Positions 26,725 to 35,619 of a stretch of 64,000 nt of DNA are shown here, piece after piece (position 1 is the first letter of the stretch; the number at the start of each line of letters is the position of its first letter). This DNA is from Chitinophaga pinensis (GTDB taxonomy: Bacteria; Bacteroidota; Bacteroidia; Chitinophagales; Chitinophagaceae), in contig LR632930.1 of assembly GCA_902167325.1 (NCBI GenBank), positions 5,580,001 to 5,644,000 on the forward strand. Reading direction: 5' to 3'. A model generated the notes under the pieces. That model saw only the letters and a program-made list of their open reading frames with translations. It was not told where the DNA came from and ran no database searches. Both the position numbers and the translations under genes were made by a program.

Positions 26725-27588
26725 TTACTGGTATACGGCGGCGAGCTGTTTACGGAGGTAATCCAGGGCCGGGCGGCACTCCTGCGGCATATTCTTCCAC
26801 CCGCATTCCATGGTGATGCGGCCTTTATAGCCTGCGGCTTTCAGTGCGGCGAGGTAGGGCTTAAAGTCTTCCCCGGCGGTACCCGGTGCGCGGCGGCCTT
26901 CTTTTTCGGCAATGTGGCAATGCACGAGGTAAGGCGCGGCGGCGGCGATGGCCGTGGGGGATTCCCCTTCGCGGAGCATATGGTAAATATCGACGGTGAC
27001 CCTGAAATTGGGATGATTTACCGCTTTGGCGATCCCGGTGACGATGGCCAGACTGTTGATGAAGTTATCTTCTGAGGCGTTCAGGTTCTCGATGGCGATG
27101 ATGCGGCCGTGTTTAGCTGCCACTACGGCCATTTTGCGGGAGATGGCGATCAGTTCCTTCATGGCGGTGGCTGAATCCTGCCCTTCCGCCAGTTTGCGTG
27201 CCCCTGCGGAGCCGAAAACGATAATGCGCACCCCTGCTTCTTTGGCCCGCTGCATGAGGGTGTCTACATACCCGAGGATTACTTTCTCGTCGGCTTCGGG
27301 GCCGGTGAGGCGGATGGTGCCGGGCAGAAAGAGGTTACAGGTCACCACTTCGAGCTGCATGGCCCTGATCCTTCCCAGTGTGCGGCGGTAGGCCGTATCG
27401 GGAACGGAGGGGGCAAAGAGTTTGCGGGCACCTTCCTCGATGTAGGTGAACCCGGCGGCAGCCAGTACACTATCGTTATCTATAGAGGTGGCCACCCCTA
27501 TTTTGGGTATTTCCTTCTTCTGTGCATTCGATTGCAAAAAAGGGAGAAGGAGGAGTGCTGAAAAGACGTATTGGAAGTAAAGTTTCAT
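26725..27588 (-). CDS. Secreted sugar phosphate isomerase/epimerase-like TIM-barrel protein
   Basis: The ATG at 27588 gives 287 residues with a signal peptide (LLLLPFLQSNAQ). The AP-endonuclease-2-like TIM-barrel is recognisable from IIAIENLNASE, VTVDIYHMLREG, HCHIAEKEG and TMECGWK. These supply the Glu, Asp and His residues of the usual metal site. The reaction is probably isomerisation or epimerisation of a keto sugar. It precedes and is likely co-transcribed with the Tat-exported oxidoreductase. The N-terminal extension of the open frame (up to 27807) is poor coding sequence. Confidence 0.82.
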   Translation of the reverse strand: MKLYFQYVFSALLLLPFLQSNAQKKEIPKIGVATSIDNDSVLAAAGFTYIEEGARKLFAPSVPDTAYRRTLGRIRAMQLEVVTCNLFLPGTIRLTGPEADEKVILGYVDTLMQRAKEAGVRIIVFGSAGARKLAEGQDSATAMKELIAISRKMAVVAAKHGRIIAIENLNASEDNFINSLAIVTGIAKAVNHPNFRVTVDIYHMLREGESPTAIAAAAPYLVHCHIAEKEGRRAPGTAGEDFKPYLAALKAAGYKGRITMECGWKNMPQECRPALDYLRKQLAAVYQ

Positions 27589-27702
27589 GGAATTCAGTTT
27601 TTCGGAAATCGTGGATGGTGGAAAAATTAAGAAGGAAAATCGGAAAATCAAAATCCGGAATTGATAAAAATGGCGGAAATTCGCGCTAACTGAAAATATA
27701 TT

Positions 27703-28503
27703 ATGAATAGACAGGAATTGGTGAAGCTCATCAGAGACAGGAAATCGTATCTGTGTGTAGGACTGGATACGGACATGCAAAAGATCCCCCGTCATCTGCT
27801 TTCTCACCCCGACCCGATGTTCGCCTTCAACAAAGCCATTATTGACGCAACCCGCGACCTCTGCGTGGCTTACAAGATCAATACGGCCTTCTACGAATGC
27901 CAGGGCATCCGGGGCTGGGAGAGCCTTCAGCGCACAGTGGAATACATCCCTAAAGACAATTTCACGATTGCAGACGCCAAACGTGGCGATATCGGCAACA
28001 CATCCACCTACTATGCCAAAACATTCTACGATACCTATGGCTTTGATTCTGTGACGGTTGCACCGTACATGGGGCGCGACAGTGTGGAGCCTTTCCTCGC
28101 TTTCCAGGAGAAATGGGCCATCGTACTCGGGCTTACCAGCAATACCGGCAGTCAGGACTTCCAGATGCAGCCTTCAGGTGACGGCCACCTTTATGAAACC
28201 GTGATCCGAACCTGCGCCTCCTGGGGCACACCGGACAATATGATGTTTGTGATAGGCGCCACCCAGGCAGATTCAGTAGCGGCTATCCGCAAGATCGTTC
28301 CCGACCACTTCTTCCTTGTACCCGGTGTGGGCGCGCAGGGAGGCAGTCTGAAAGACATTTCCGAGAAGGGAATGAACGGCGATGTGGGCCTTTTGGTGAA
28401 TGCCAGCCGTGCCGTAATTTATGCCGGTAACGATGAGAAGTTTGCAGAAGACGCACGTAATGCCGCCCTCGCCCTCCAGCAGGAAATGGCCACTTATTTG
28501 TAA
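27703..28503 (+). CDS. pyrF: Orotidine 5'-phosphate decarboxylase
   Basis: PyrF converts orotidine monophosphate to UMP in pyrimidine synthesis. The 266-residue sequence belongs to the longer (type 2) bacterial group. It has VGLDTDMQKIP at the N-terminus, AYKINTAFYE, the catalytic DAKRGDIGNT, and the phosphate-binding VPGVGAQGG near the C-terminus. It stands alone as a plus-strand gene between two minus-strand genes. Confidence 0.95.
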   Translation: MNRQELVKLIRDRKSYLCVGLDTDMQKIPRHLLSHPDPMFAFNKAIIDATRDLCVAYKINTAFYECQGIRGWESLQRTVEYIPKDNFTIADAKRGDIGNTSTYYAKTFYDTYGFDSVTVAPYMGRDSVEPFLAFQEKWAIVLGLTSNTGSQDFQMQPSGDGHLYETVIRTCASWGTPDNMMFVIGATQADSVAAIRKIVPDHFFLVPGVGAQGGSLKDISEKGMNGDVGLLVNASRAVIYAGNDEKFAEDARNAALALQQEMATYL

Positions 28504-28567
28504 AAAGTATATTGAAAATCATAGCGGAACGCTCCCGAAAGGGGGCATTTCTGCATGCAGGGAAGTC

Positions 28568-29005
28568 CTATTTGAAAAGGCAGTTGCGGGCCGTCCACCA
28601 CGGCTTAACTTCAAACTGCAACCTGCCCGTTAGCACGGCGGTATCGCCCTTCACCAGAGAAACGGCCTCGAGGCTGTCTGCCGCTTTGAGTACATACATA
28701 CCGCGCATGGCATCATAATCCGCGAAGGCGCCCGCGAGGATCATCCTCCCGTCTTCCACCAGCCGGCGGATGTGCAGGATATGCGCTTCATCTATCAGCG
28801 CGGCCGATGCGGGGTCCTGCCTGGTATTGGACCCGTCTTTGAAAAACACCATCCAGTATTGCTGTACAATGGTGGTTTTTGCCACTGTATCAGTTACGGC
28901 CGAAATGTTCCGTTTTGCTTTATGCTGCTGCAAACGGGAAGAAAAACTGGCTATCACAAACGTCAGGAAAACCCCGAGGAGGAACACAGGTATCAATTTG
29001 GCCAT
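28568..29005 (-). CDS. Membrane-anchored or secreted YciI-like domain protein
   Basis: The start at 29005 gives 145 residues with an N-terminal hydrophobic segment (LIPVFLLGVFLTFVIASF). A YciI-like alpha/beta fold follows: QQYWMVFFKDGSN, then HILHIRRLVEDGRMILAGAFAD and GMYVLKAADSLEAV. The family resembles muconolactone isomerases and usually has a His-Asp pair. The function is unknown. It is divergent from the acyl-CoA dehydrogenase gene, 75 bp away. Confidence 0.75.
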   Translation of the reverse strand: MAKLIPVFLLGVFLTFVIASFSSRLQQHKAKRNISAVTDTVAKTTIVQQYWMVFFKDGSNTRQDPASAALIDEAHILHIRRLVEDGRMILAGAFADYDAMRGMYVLKAADSLEAVSLVKGDTAVLTGRLQFEVKPWWTARNCLFK

Positions 29006-29080
29006 ATCACAGATTTGCGGGCCGAAGGTACAACTTTGGCGTAATTCCGTAAATTCGGACGTACAGCAAAAATCTATACC

Positions 29081-30259
29081 ATGCACCAGGACCTTTTCCA
29101 ATCGCCCGATTATTATGCCATCGATGAACTTTTGAATCCGGAACACCTGCTCGTGCGCGATGCCGTGCGCGAATGGGTGAAGAAAGAAGTATCCCCGATC
29201 ATTGACGACTGCTGCCAGCGCGCGGAGTTCCCCGCGCACATCCTCCGTCCACTGGGTACCCTCGGCTGCTTTGGCCCCACCATACCCACTGAATATGGCG
29301 GTGGCGGAATGGATCATATCGCTTACGGCCTCATGATGCAGGAGCTGGAGCGGGGCGACAGCGGCATCCGGTCTACGGCATCTGTTCAGGGATCACTGGT
29401 GATGTACCCTATTTATGCATTCGGCAGCGAAGAGCAGAAACGGCGCTTCCTGCCCCGCCTTGCCACCGGTGAACTCATGGGCTGCTTTGGCCTCACCGAG
29501 CCTGATTTTGGCTCTAATCCGGCCGGTTTACTCACCTATTACGAAGATGATGGCGACTACATCCGCCTGAGCGGCGCCAAAATGTGGATCTCCAACGCTC
29601 CCTTTGCAGATATTGCCGTGGTTTGGGCGAAAGACCCGGAGAACAAGATCCGCGGCGTGATCGTGGAACGCGGCATGGAAGGGTTCACTACTCCCGAAAC
29701 AAAAGGCAAGTGGAGCCTCCGCGCCAGCGCTACCGGCGAGCTGGTCATGGATAATGTACGTCTTCCCAAAACCAATATACTCCCCGGCGCCCGTGGATTG
29801 AAGGCGCCCCTCTCCTGCCTCTCCTCTGCCCGCTACGGTATTGCCTGGGGTGCCATAGGTGCAGCGATGGATTGTTATGATACCGCACTCCGCTATGCCA
29901 AAGAGCGTGTACAGTTTGGCCGCCCCATTGCCGGGTTCCAGCTCATACAGAAGAAACTGGCGGAAATGATCACCGATATCACCAAAGCGCAGCTGCTCAA
30001 CTGGCGGCTGGGCGTACTCCGCAATGCGGATAAAGCCACCCCCGAACAGATTTCCATGGCCAAGCGCAATGCCTGCGAAACGGCCACACATATAGCGCGG
30101 GAAGCCCGTCAGATACTGGGCGCCATGGGAATCAGCGGCGAGTACCCCATCATGCGGCACATGATGAACCTCGAAAGCGTGATCACCTACGAAGGCACAC
30201 ACGAAGTACACCTGCTCATCACCGGTATGGACATCACCGGACTCAATGCTTTCTCATGA
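29081..30259 (+). CDS. Glutaryl-CoA dehydrogenase-type acyl-CoA dehydrogenase
   Basis: The 392-residue flavoprotein shows the glutaryl-CoA dehydrogenase pattern. GCFGLTEPDFGSNP and WISNAPFAD precede the C-terminal ITYEGTHEVH, where E371 is the catalytic base and matches Glu370 of the human enzyme. RSTASVQGSLVMYPIYAFGS is also characteristic. It would convert glutaryl-CoA to crotonyl-CoA in lysine or tryptophan degradation. Its stop lies in the leader region of the ApbE gene. Confidence 0.92.
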   Translation: MHQDLFQSPDYYAIDELLNPEHLLVRDAVREWVKKEVSPIIDDCCQRAEFPAHILRPLGTLGCFGPTIPTEYGGGGMDHIAYGLMMQELERGDSGIRSTASVQGSLVMYPIYAFGSEEQKRRFLPRLATGELMGCFGLTEPDFGSNPAGLLTYYEDDGDYIRLSGAKMWISNAPFADIAVVWAKDPENKIRGVIVERGMEGFTTPETKGKWSLRASATGELVMDNVRLPKTNILPGARGLKAPLSCLSSARYGIAWGAIGAAMDCYDTALRYAKERVQFGRPIAGFQLIQKKLAEMITDITKAQLLNWRLGVLRNADKATPEQISMAKRNACETATHIAREARQILGAMGISGEYPIMRHMMNLESVITYEGTHEVHLLITGMDITGLNAFS

Positions 30260-30279
30260 CCTTTTATTATTTTGGGCGC

Positions 30280-31266
30280 ATGAAGGGCATTATTCTGGCA
30301 GCATGCCTCCTCGCTTCCCTGCACACATCGGCGCAGCAAACCGTTACCATCACCGGTAAAGCGCAGGGCACGTATTACATGATCAAATACCTGAGTAAAG
30401 ACACTACTTCACTCCGGCCCGAAGTGGAATCCCTCTTCCGGCAGATAGACCGTTCCCTTTCACTCTACCTCCCCGGCTCCCTCATCAACCGGTTCAACGA
30501 AGGAGAGAAAGTAGTGATGGACGTGCATATGCGCCCCGTTATCCGCAAGGCGCAGGAAGTAAGCCGCATCACCGGCGGACTGTTCGATATCACCGTTAAA
30601 CCACTGGTAGACCTCTGGGGTTTCGGCGTAGTACGCCATCAGAAAGGCAAACCAACCGGTGCGGAGATCCGGCGCACGCTGCAACGCGTGGGCTATGATA
30701 AACTGATCATCCGCTCAAAGTATCTGTTGAAAAAACAACATAGTGTGGAGATCGACTGCAACGGCATCGCACAGGGTTATACCACGGATGTGATCGCCAG
30801 GTTCCTGCAATCGCGCGGCATCCGTAATTACCTCGTGGATGTGGGCGGCGAACTGATGGCGATGGGGCATAATGATAAAGATCAGCCGTGGACGGTAGGC
30901 ATCGAACGCCAGCAGGAAGATACTGCCCGGCCCGAAAAAGGATGGCTGCGCCTCACTAACCGCGCGGTAGCTACCAGCGGCAATTACCAGCGTTACTTCG
31001 ATGAAGGCGGCACCCGCTTCGCCCACACCATCCATCCCATAACCGGCGAAGCCATTCACAACAACATCATCACGGTTACCGTTACGGCACCCAATGCCAT
31101 GACGGCCGATGCGTACGATAATGCCCTTATACTCCTCGGCGTGGAAAAAGGCCTGGCCTTTATCCGCGAACATCCTGAGCTGGGGCTGCAGGCGTTATAT
31201 ATCTACAAAGACACGGACGGCACCGTCCGCGAGAAATATTCCGAAGCCTTCTTTGCAGTGCAGTAG
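30280..31266 (+). CDS. apbE: ApbE-family FAD:protein FMN transferase
   Basis: ApbE attaches FMN covalently to threonines of exported flavoproteins such as the NQR and RNF complexes. The ATG at 30280 gives 328 residues with a signal peptide (MKGIILAACLLASLHTSAQQ). An in-frame ATG at 30256, overlapping the upstream stop by 4 bp, would spoil the signal and is less likely. Motifs include GKAQGTYYMIKY, DLWGFGVV, DCNGIAQGYTTD, YLVDVGGELMAMG and a C-terminal TADAYDNALILLG with the metal-site residues. Confidence 0.92.
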   Translation: MKGIILAACLLASLHTSAQQTVTITGKAQGTYYMIKYLSKDTTSLRPEVESLFRQIDRSLSLYLPGSLINRFNEGEKVVMDVHMRPVIRKAQEVSRITGGLFDITVKPLVDLWGFGVVRHQKGKPTGAEIRRTLQRVGYDKLIIRSKYLLKKQHSVEIDCNGIAQGYTTDVIARFLQSRGIRNYLVDVGGELMAMGHNDKDQPWTVGIERQQEDTARPEKGWLRLTNRAVATSGNYQRYFDEGGTRFAHTIHPITGEAIHNNIITVTVTAPNAMTADAYDNALILLGVEKGLAFIREHPELGLQALYIYKDTDGTVREKYSEAFFAVQ

Positions 31267-31270
31267 GTAC

Positions 31271-31301
31271 AAAAAAATGGGGCCGCCCATACGGCGGCCC
31301 C
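31271..31301 (-). terminator. Terminator of the beta-barrel gene
   Basis: GGGGCCGCC (31279-31287) pairs with GGCGGCCCC (31293-31301). On the minus strand a run of seven T follows (complement of 31271-31277), so it stops leftward transcription. Confidence 0.8.
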
Positions 31302-31336
31302 TCCACTTCACATGTTCCGTTAATTGGTGGTCCTTA

Positions 31337-31960
31337 TTACTGGATATGGAACTTCAAACCTATGTTGGCCTGTACTGAGTTGAAATTCCTGATCTCATAC
31401 TGCTTGTAAGGCGCATAATTATATTGCACGCTGGCGTTGAACATGAACGGAGAGTATTTCCCGAAGGGTACGTTGATACCCAGCTCGGGGCTCACCTGGA
31501 ACGCCCACTTATTCTCTTTCTCCACGAACTCGCCCCAGTACTTTTCGTAATTCATATTGGCGGTACCGATACCGATGCCTGCATACGGCAGCACGGCTGC
31601 GTCAGGCTTGGTAAAGGTGTACTGCGCGGTGGCGAGGATGGGGATGGTTTGCAGTGTACGGGTTTGTACGGCGGAGATGTCTTCCCCTTTACCTGGGTAC
31701 ACGGTGCGCGGTAACTTTTGATAGTAATCCGCGAAACCGGTTTTCAGTCCTACTGCAAACTGATCATTGATATGATACTGTACACCAACGTTCCATCCGC
31801 GGAAGCTGGTTTTATCCGCATAATCTTTCAGGGAGCCGAGGGGCTGTGCTGCGGAATAATTGATATTGACGGAAAGGGGCGGACGGCTTTGTGCATGAGC
31901 GGCTACAGTACCGCCGGCGATGATGGCCAGCCCCATTATGATTGCTTTAATACTTTTCAT
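31337..31960 (-). CDS. Small outer-membrane beta-barrel protein
   Basis: The 207-residue product has a signal peptide (cleavage near AAHAQS). Alternating amphipathic strands typical of the OmpX/OprF-type eight-stranded barrel follow, and it ends with the membrane-insertion signature GLKFHIQ, although the last residue is Gln rather than Phe. Segments such as GWNVGVQYHI and LPYAGIGIGTANMNYE fit the porin-family barrel. Its role, structural, adhesive or transport, is open. A strong terminator follows. Confidence 0.8.
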   Translation of the reverse strand: MKSIKAIIMGLAIIAGGTVAAHAQSRPPLSVNINYSAAQPLGSLKDYADKTSFRGWNVGVQYHINDQFAVGLKTGFADYYQKLPRTVYPGKGEDISAVQTRTLQTIPILATAQYTFTKPDAAVLPYAGIGIGTANMNYEKYWGEFVEKENKWAFQVSPELGINVPFGKYSPFMFNASVQYNYAPYKQYEIRNFNSVQANIGLKFHIQ

Positions 31961-32009
31961 GTCGTTCGTTTTTTTAACATTACCTGTCTGTTACAAAATC
32001 CCACCCGTA

Positions 32010-32651
32010 TTAAAGAGTGGTTTTCAGATACTGGCTTTGATCGAAAATGGATTTCACCATGCTGTCGATATTATTGCCATTCCATACACCGGTACCGCGC
32101 AACATGGCATTCCAGATGGCCGTGAGCTGGTTGTTGCCGGATTTGGCATTCTTCAGGTCCACCAGGTCGATGGCCACTGATTTTTCGTTATACCTGAAAA
32201 CGGAATAATAGCTGGGGAACCAGTAATTGAACCCGGGATATCCCCAGTAGCCTGCATCCCAATAACCGGGGAAGCCTGCCCAGTAACCGGGGTTGTACCC
32301 GATGGAAGTACTGGTAACATCGATACGGCTCACATTCATGGCGAGGTCGGGTTTGGCCGCTTTATCTACCAGCGTATAGCCGCGGGACTGCATCTGTGAT
32401 TTCAGCTGGGCAAGCAATTGCTTGTCGTACTGCGTCAATTCTTTTTTGGATGCTTCCCGGTTGCTGATCACCGCAACAGAGTCCACTATACTGAACGTTT
32501 TGAATGAGGTGAAATCAGCTTTTTCGTCGTAGTTGGTCACATAAATGCGCGATTCTTCGGCGGTCATGTCATTCAGCGGCTCCTTGCGGCAGCTGCTGAT
32601 GAATACCGCGGCTACTGCGAGCGCACTTAACATCAGTCCTGTCTTTTTCAT
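32010..32651 (-). CDS. DUF4136-family lipoprotein
   Basis: The 213-residue protein has a lipobox FISSC (C21). The DUF4136 opening YDEKADFTSFKTFSIVD is followed by an alpha/beta domain. A Tyr/Trp/Gly/Pro-rich loop (about 122-152) and a C-terminal VDLVDLKNAKSGNNQLTAIWNAMLRG motif follow, where family members conserve a W residue. It is probably anchored in the outer membrane. The molecular role of DUF4136 is not known. Confidence 0.88.
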   Translation of the reverse strand: MKKTGLMLSALAVAAVFISSCRKEPLNDMTAEESRIYVTNYDEKADFTSFKTFSIVDSVAVISNREASKKELTQYDKQLLAQLKSQMQSRGYTLVDKAAKPDLAMNVSRIDVTSTSIGYNPGYWAGFPGYWDAGYWGYPGFNYWFPSYYSVFRYNEKSVAIDLVDLKNAKSGNNQLTAIWNAMLRGTGVWNGNNIDSMVKSIFDQSQYLKTTL

Positions 32652-32855
32652 ATGTGTTCTATTTTATTTCCTTATAGTCATAAAGCCGGAAATGCTGCCC
32701 GTTTGCTACTGCAGGCGGGCATGCATCTCATTACTTCATTACACATTACCAACCTCACGTTCCGGCCTGTTTACTATTCAACGCTATAGACGCATGAATG
32801 TTACCGGCCGTTTACCAGAAAAACGTTAAAGTTGACTAAAGGAAATGTTAAAGCA

Positions 32856-32876
32856 AAGCCGCCATGACGGCGGCTT
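32856..32876. terminator. Hairpin between the HAD gene and the DUF4136 gene
   Basis: AAGCCGCC (32856-32863) and GGCGGCTT (32869-32876) form a stem with an ATGAC loop. T-runs are weak on both sides. It lies just past the stop of the minus-strand HAD gene. The rest of 32652-32921 has no gene. Confidence 0.55.
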
Positions 32877-32921
32877 GCATATGAAAATACGATGATATGA
32901 AAAGTGGGAAGAATATTACTG

Positions 32922-33560
32922 TTATTGCTGTAACGCAGCAGCGGTGAGGATTCCGCGGGATTGAAGCGCTTCGCGCAATTGTTCGGGAGAAGTAAAGTGG
33001 ATAGATTCGATGCCGAATGCTTCGGCACCCTGAACGTTGCGGAGATTATCGTCTATAAAGATGGCCTGCGATTTGTCGACCGCGAAACGGTCTGTCAGTA
33101 ACTGATAAAATGCCGCATGCGGCTTACGCAGTTTTTCCTTGCCTGACACCACAATACCATCGAACCACTGCAGCCAGGGGTACTCCATGATGGCGATGGG
33201 AAATGTTTCGCTGGACCAGTTGGTGAGGGCATATAATTTATACCGGTCACTGTCTTTCAGTGCTTTCAGAATCTCCACCGTACCGGGAATATCTCCGCCG
33301 AGCATTTCCTTCCATCTGCCGTAAAACGCGCGGATCTGTGCTTCGAAAGCAGGATGCTGCGCTACGAGCAGTTCGGTACCGTCTGCCAGACTGCGGCCTT
33401 CGTCCTGCATCTCGTTCCAGTCGGATGTGCAGATGTTTTCGAGAAAGTAATCCGTTTCCTCCGGCGTGGCAAAAACCTTGCTATAGAGGTAACGCGGATT
33501 CCAGTCTACCAGCACAGCGCCCAGGTCGAATATTATGGATTGATACGTGTGGTTCTTCAT
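32922..33560 (-). CDS. HAD-superfamily hydrolase, haloacid dehalogenase-like subgroup
   Basis: The 212-residue protein shows the four HAD motifs. Motif I is FDLGAVLVDW (catalytic Asp), motif II is LTNWS, motif III is the lysine in KLRKPHAAFY and motif IV is FIDDNLRN. The small helical cap lies between motifs I and II. Such proteins are usually phosphatases of small metabolites such as sugar or nucleotide phosphates. The substrate is unknown. Confidence 0.9.
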   Translation of the reverse strand: MKNHTYQSIIFDLGAVLVDWNPRYLYSKVFATPEETDYFLENICTSDWNEMQDEGRSLADGTELLVAQHPAFEAQIRAFYGRWKEMLGGDIPGTVEILKALKDSDRYKLYALTNWSSETFPIAIMEYPWLQWFDGIVVSGKEKLRKPHAAFYQLLTDRFAVDKSQAIFIDDNLRNVQGAEAFGIESIHFTSPEQLREALQSRGILTAAALQQ

Positions 33561-33623
33561 GCGGTAAATGTATGTCGGGAAATCCCCCGGAACAAGGATT
33601 ATATAACATTTATTTTGAAAATA

Positions 33624-34937
33624 TTAATCGTTGGTACCGTCTGGCGTACCAAGGAGTGCTTCGGCTGCATCGTCCAGCAGCTGGAGGTCTACCGAATCGT
33701 TCCCGGCAATACCTTCGATGGAGCCTTTGATGTGTGCGGCATTGAGCAATACTTTCTCCAGTTGCTTTTCGCGTGCTTTCCAGAGTTTTTCCATGGCTTC
33801 CCGCTCTTTCTGGATAGACATTTTCATGGACCGGAAACCCTCGCGGATAGCGCTCCATTGTTCCGCAAACTCACCACTGGTGAGGTAGTGGTACAGCAGG
33901 TGCATTTTATCGCCTTTGTTCTCCTGGCTTTTTACTGCGTTGTATACTTTGAGGATGGCATCGCGCAGCACCCATGTAAGACTTTTCACTTCCGAGAAAG
34001 TGCATATCCATACGCCGTCTTTTTCACCGAAACGTTCCATGTCTTTAGGCAGTGCCTGCGTTACGAGTACGGCTACGTCGGCACCTTGTGAGCGCATGTC
34101 TGCTTTCAGTTTCTCGATCCATTCGCGCGAGAAGTCTTTCGTGCGTTTGGATTCATAAATAATGCGGCCGCATTCCTGACCGAACTGGTTGCGCACCGTC
34201 TGGATACAATCTGCACCACGCACGCCTTTACCTACTTCGCTGATGGCATCGAAAGGGAATGCAGCGCGGAGCATTTCTTCCAATGCCAGTTCCATTACTT
34301 CGCCCTGCAGCTGCATGGAGCCTTGTTCGGCTTTACGGCGCATTTCTTCCGCGAGGCGGCGCTGATCTTCCAGTTGCTTTTCCATTTCGCGGAGGCGCAG
34401 CTGATATTCGGTTTCCCTGATGTTATTACGTTCTGATTCCTCGCGGCGGATCTGTTCTGCGATGTGGTTGCGTTCTTCGATGATCTTTTTCTGCATGATG
34501 AGATCCAGCTCCTGTTCGCGGTTCTGGAGTTCCTGTGTTTTACGGAGGAAGTCCAGCTCGCGGAGGCGTGCTTCTTTCAGCTTTTCTTCATTCGCGGTTT
34601 GTGCTTCGCGCATGAGGTGGAGCTGATTTTCGAAATCAGCCGATACATTTTTACGGATCTGTTCGCCCAAAGATTCCTGCAGTTTTGCTTTCTCTGACTG
34701 GAGGCGTTTATGCAGCTCGTCTTCCTGGCGCTGGCGGTCGGCCGATACCTGTTGGCGTTCGAGTACGATTTGTTGTTTGGCTTGTTCTACTTCCGACTTC
34801 TGGGCTTCGAGTGTTTCCACTCTTTTGCGCCATTCGGATTCCATTTTACCACGGAGGTCCTTTTTTATTTCGGCAGCCATGGCATCTTCCATGACAAACT
34901 GAGACCCGCAGTTGGGGCAGTTGACATTTGTTCCCAT
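33624..34937 (-). CDS. DUF2130 coiled-coil protein with a PD-(D/E)xK-like domain
   Basis: The 437-residue protein starts with a zinc-knuckle-like CPNCGSQF. A very long coiled coil follows (about 25-215, rich in Glu, Gln, Arg and Lys). The DUF2130 globular domain contains GADCIQTV and GRIIYESKRTK, with Asp, Glu and Lys in the order expected for a PD-(D/E)xK nuclease fold. Its true activity is unknown. It is the last ordinary chromosomal gene before the tRNA-Leu island. Confidence 0.85.
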   Translation of the reverse strand: MGTNVNCPNCGSQFVMEDAMAAEIKKDLRGKMESEWRKRVETLEAQKSEVEQAKQQIVLERQQVSADRQRQEDELHKRLQSEKAKLQESLGEQIRKNVSADFENQLHLMREAQTANEEKLKEARLRELDFLRKTQELQNREQELDLIMQKKIIEERNHIAEQIRREESERNNIRETEYQLRLREMEKQLEDQRRLAEEMRRKAEQGSMQLQGEVMELALEEMLRAAFPFDAISEVGKGVRGADCIQTVRNQFGQECGRIIYESKRTKDFSREWIEKLKADMRSQGADVAVLVTQALPKDMERFGEKDGVWICTFSEVKSLTWVLRDAILKVYNAVKSQENKGDKMHLLYHYLTSGEFAEQWSAIREGFRSMKMSIQKEREAMEKLWKAREKQLEKVLLNAAHIKGSIEGIAGNDSVDLQLLDDAAEALLGTPDGTND

Positions 34938-35038
34938 ATTTCACATGATTTAGCCTGCGGTCAAGTTACAGGCGTTGGTGCGCATGGTATCTGCGCGGTG
35001 GTAAAGTTAGCCGATTTTCTATATCAAGGATAAGGGGC

Positions 35039-35073
35039 AAAAAAAATCACCGGTTGAAAATCAACCGGTGATT
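35039..35073 (-). terminator. Displaced tRNA-Leu terminator at the left island boundary
   Basis: AATCACCGGTTGA (35045-35057) and TCAACCGGTGATT (35061-35073) form a perfect stem, and the minus strand then runs into T residues. It lies directly beside the 15-bp copy of the tRNA-Leu 3' end and closely resembles the terminator at 49212-49240. It was probably the original terminator of the tRNA before the island inserted. Confidence 0.8.
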
Positions 35074-35088
35074 GTGCGGAAGAGGAGA
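35074..35088. repeat. Left attachment repeat of the island
   Basis: GTGCGGAAGAGGAGA is identical to 49242-49256. It equals the last 14 nt of the tRNA-Leu(GAG) gene at 49243-49326 plus one flanking base, in the same orientation. This is the expected footprint of site-specific insertion into the 3' end of a tRNA gene. Confidence 0.85.
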
Positions 35089-35619
35089 ATATTTTAGAAC
35101 ACCTGACACCCATGCTTCGCGCCCTTAATTCTGTGCAACCATATGATAATAAATCGATTAGTGATCGAAAAGATCAAACATGAACGAAGATAGTATATAA
35201 GGGCAGCAAGGGTAAGACCCCATAAGCACATTCGCCACCTAGTCAACTAAATTGACTAGGTGCCGTGGACCAAATAAAAAATACCTTTAGAGTAACTGTT
35301 CATGCTGGGACGCCACAAAGAGAAAAGATGGTTAGGCTCATCGATTTACCCGCTATTTTACTGTCATAGGTTTGGGCGGGGTAGCTATTCGACGGCAAGC
35401 CTGCGAAAACATCCCCTATTTATCGCCGGAGCCACCAGCAGCGTTTGGTGGGCTGCAAGGATTAAAAATATTTGTTTTCTCAAAACCATCGTTGAGTTTC
35501 ATGATCTAAATATGTAGTAAATTTCTGGGACCAAACATCTGATCTGACCTTTTAGTCCTAAAAATGTGCAACGGAACATAACGGCCAGCGATTGACGGGC
35601 AAACCCCAATTTTACATAG
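35089..35619. other. Left end of the island, no gene; contains an 11-bp inverted repeat
   Basis: No credible gene occurs here. CACCTAGTCAA (35236-35246) and TTGACTAGGTG (35252-35262) form a perfect inverted repeat with a 5-nt loop. It has no T-run, so an operator or recombination site is as likely as a terminator. An open frame at 35302-35517 has no protein-like features. Confidence 0.5.

Noticed and set aside
35302..35517. 71-codon open frame at the left end of the island
   Set aside because: The translation has no protein-like pattern, no promoter box and no conserved motif that I recognise.
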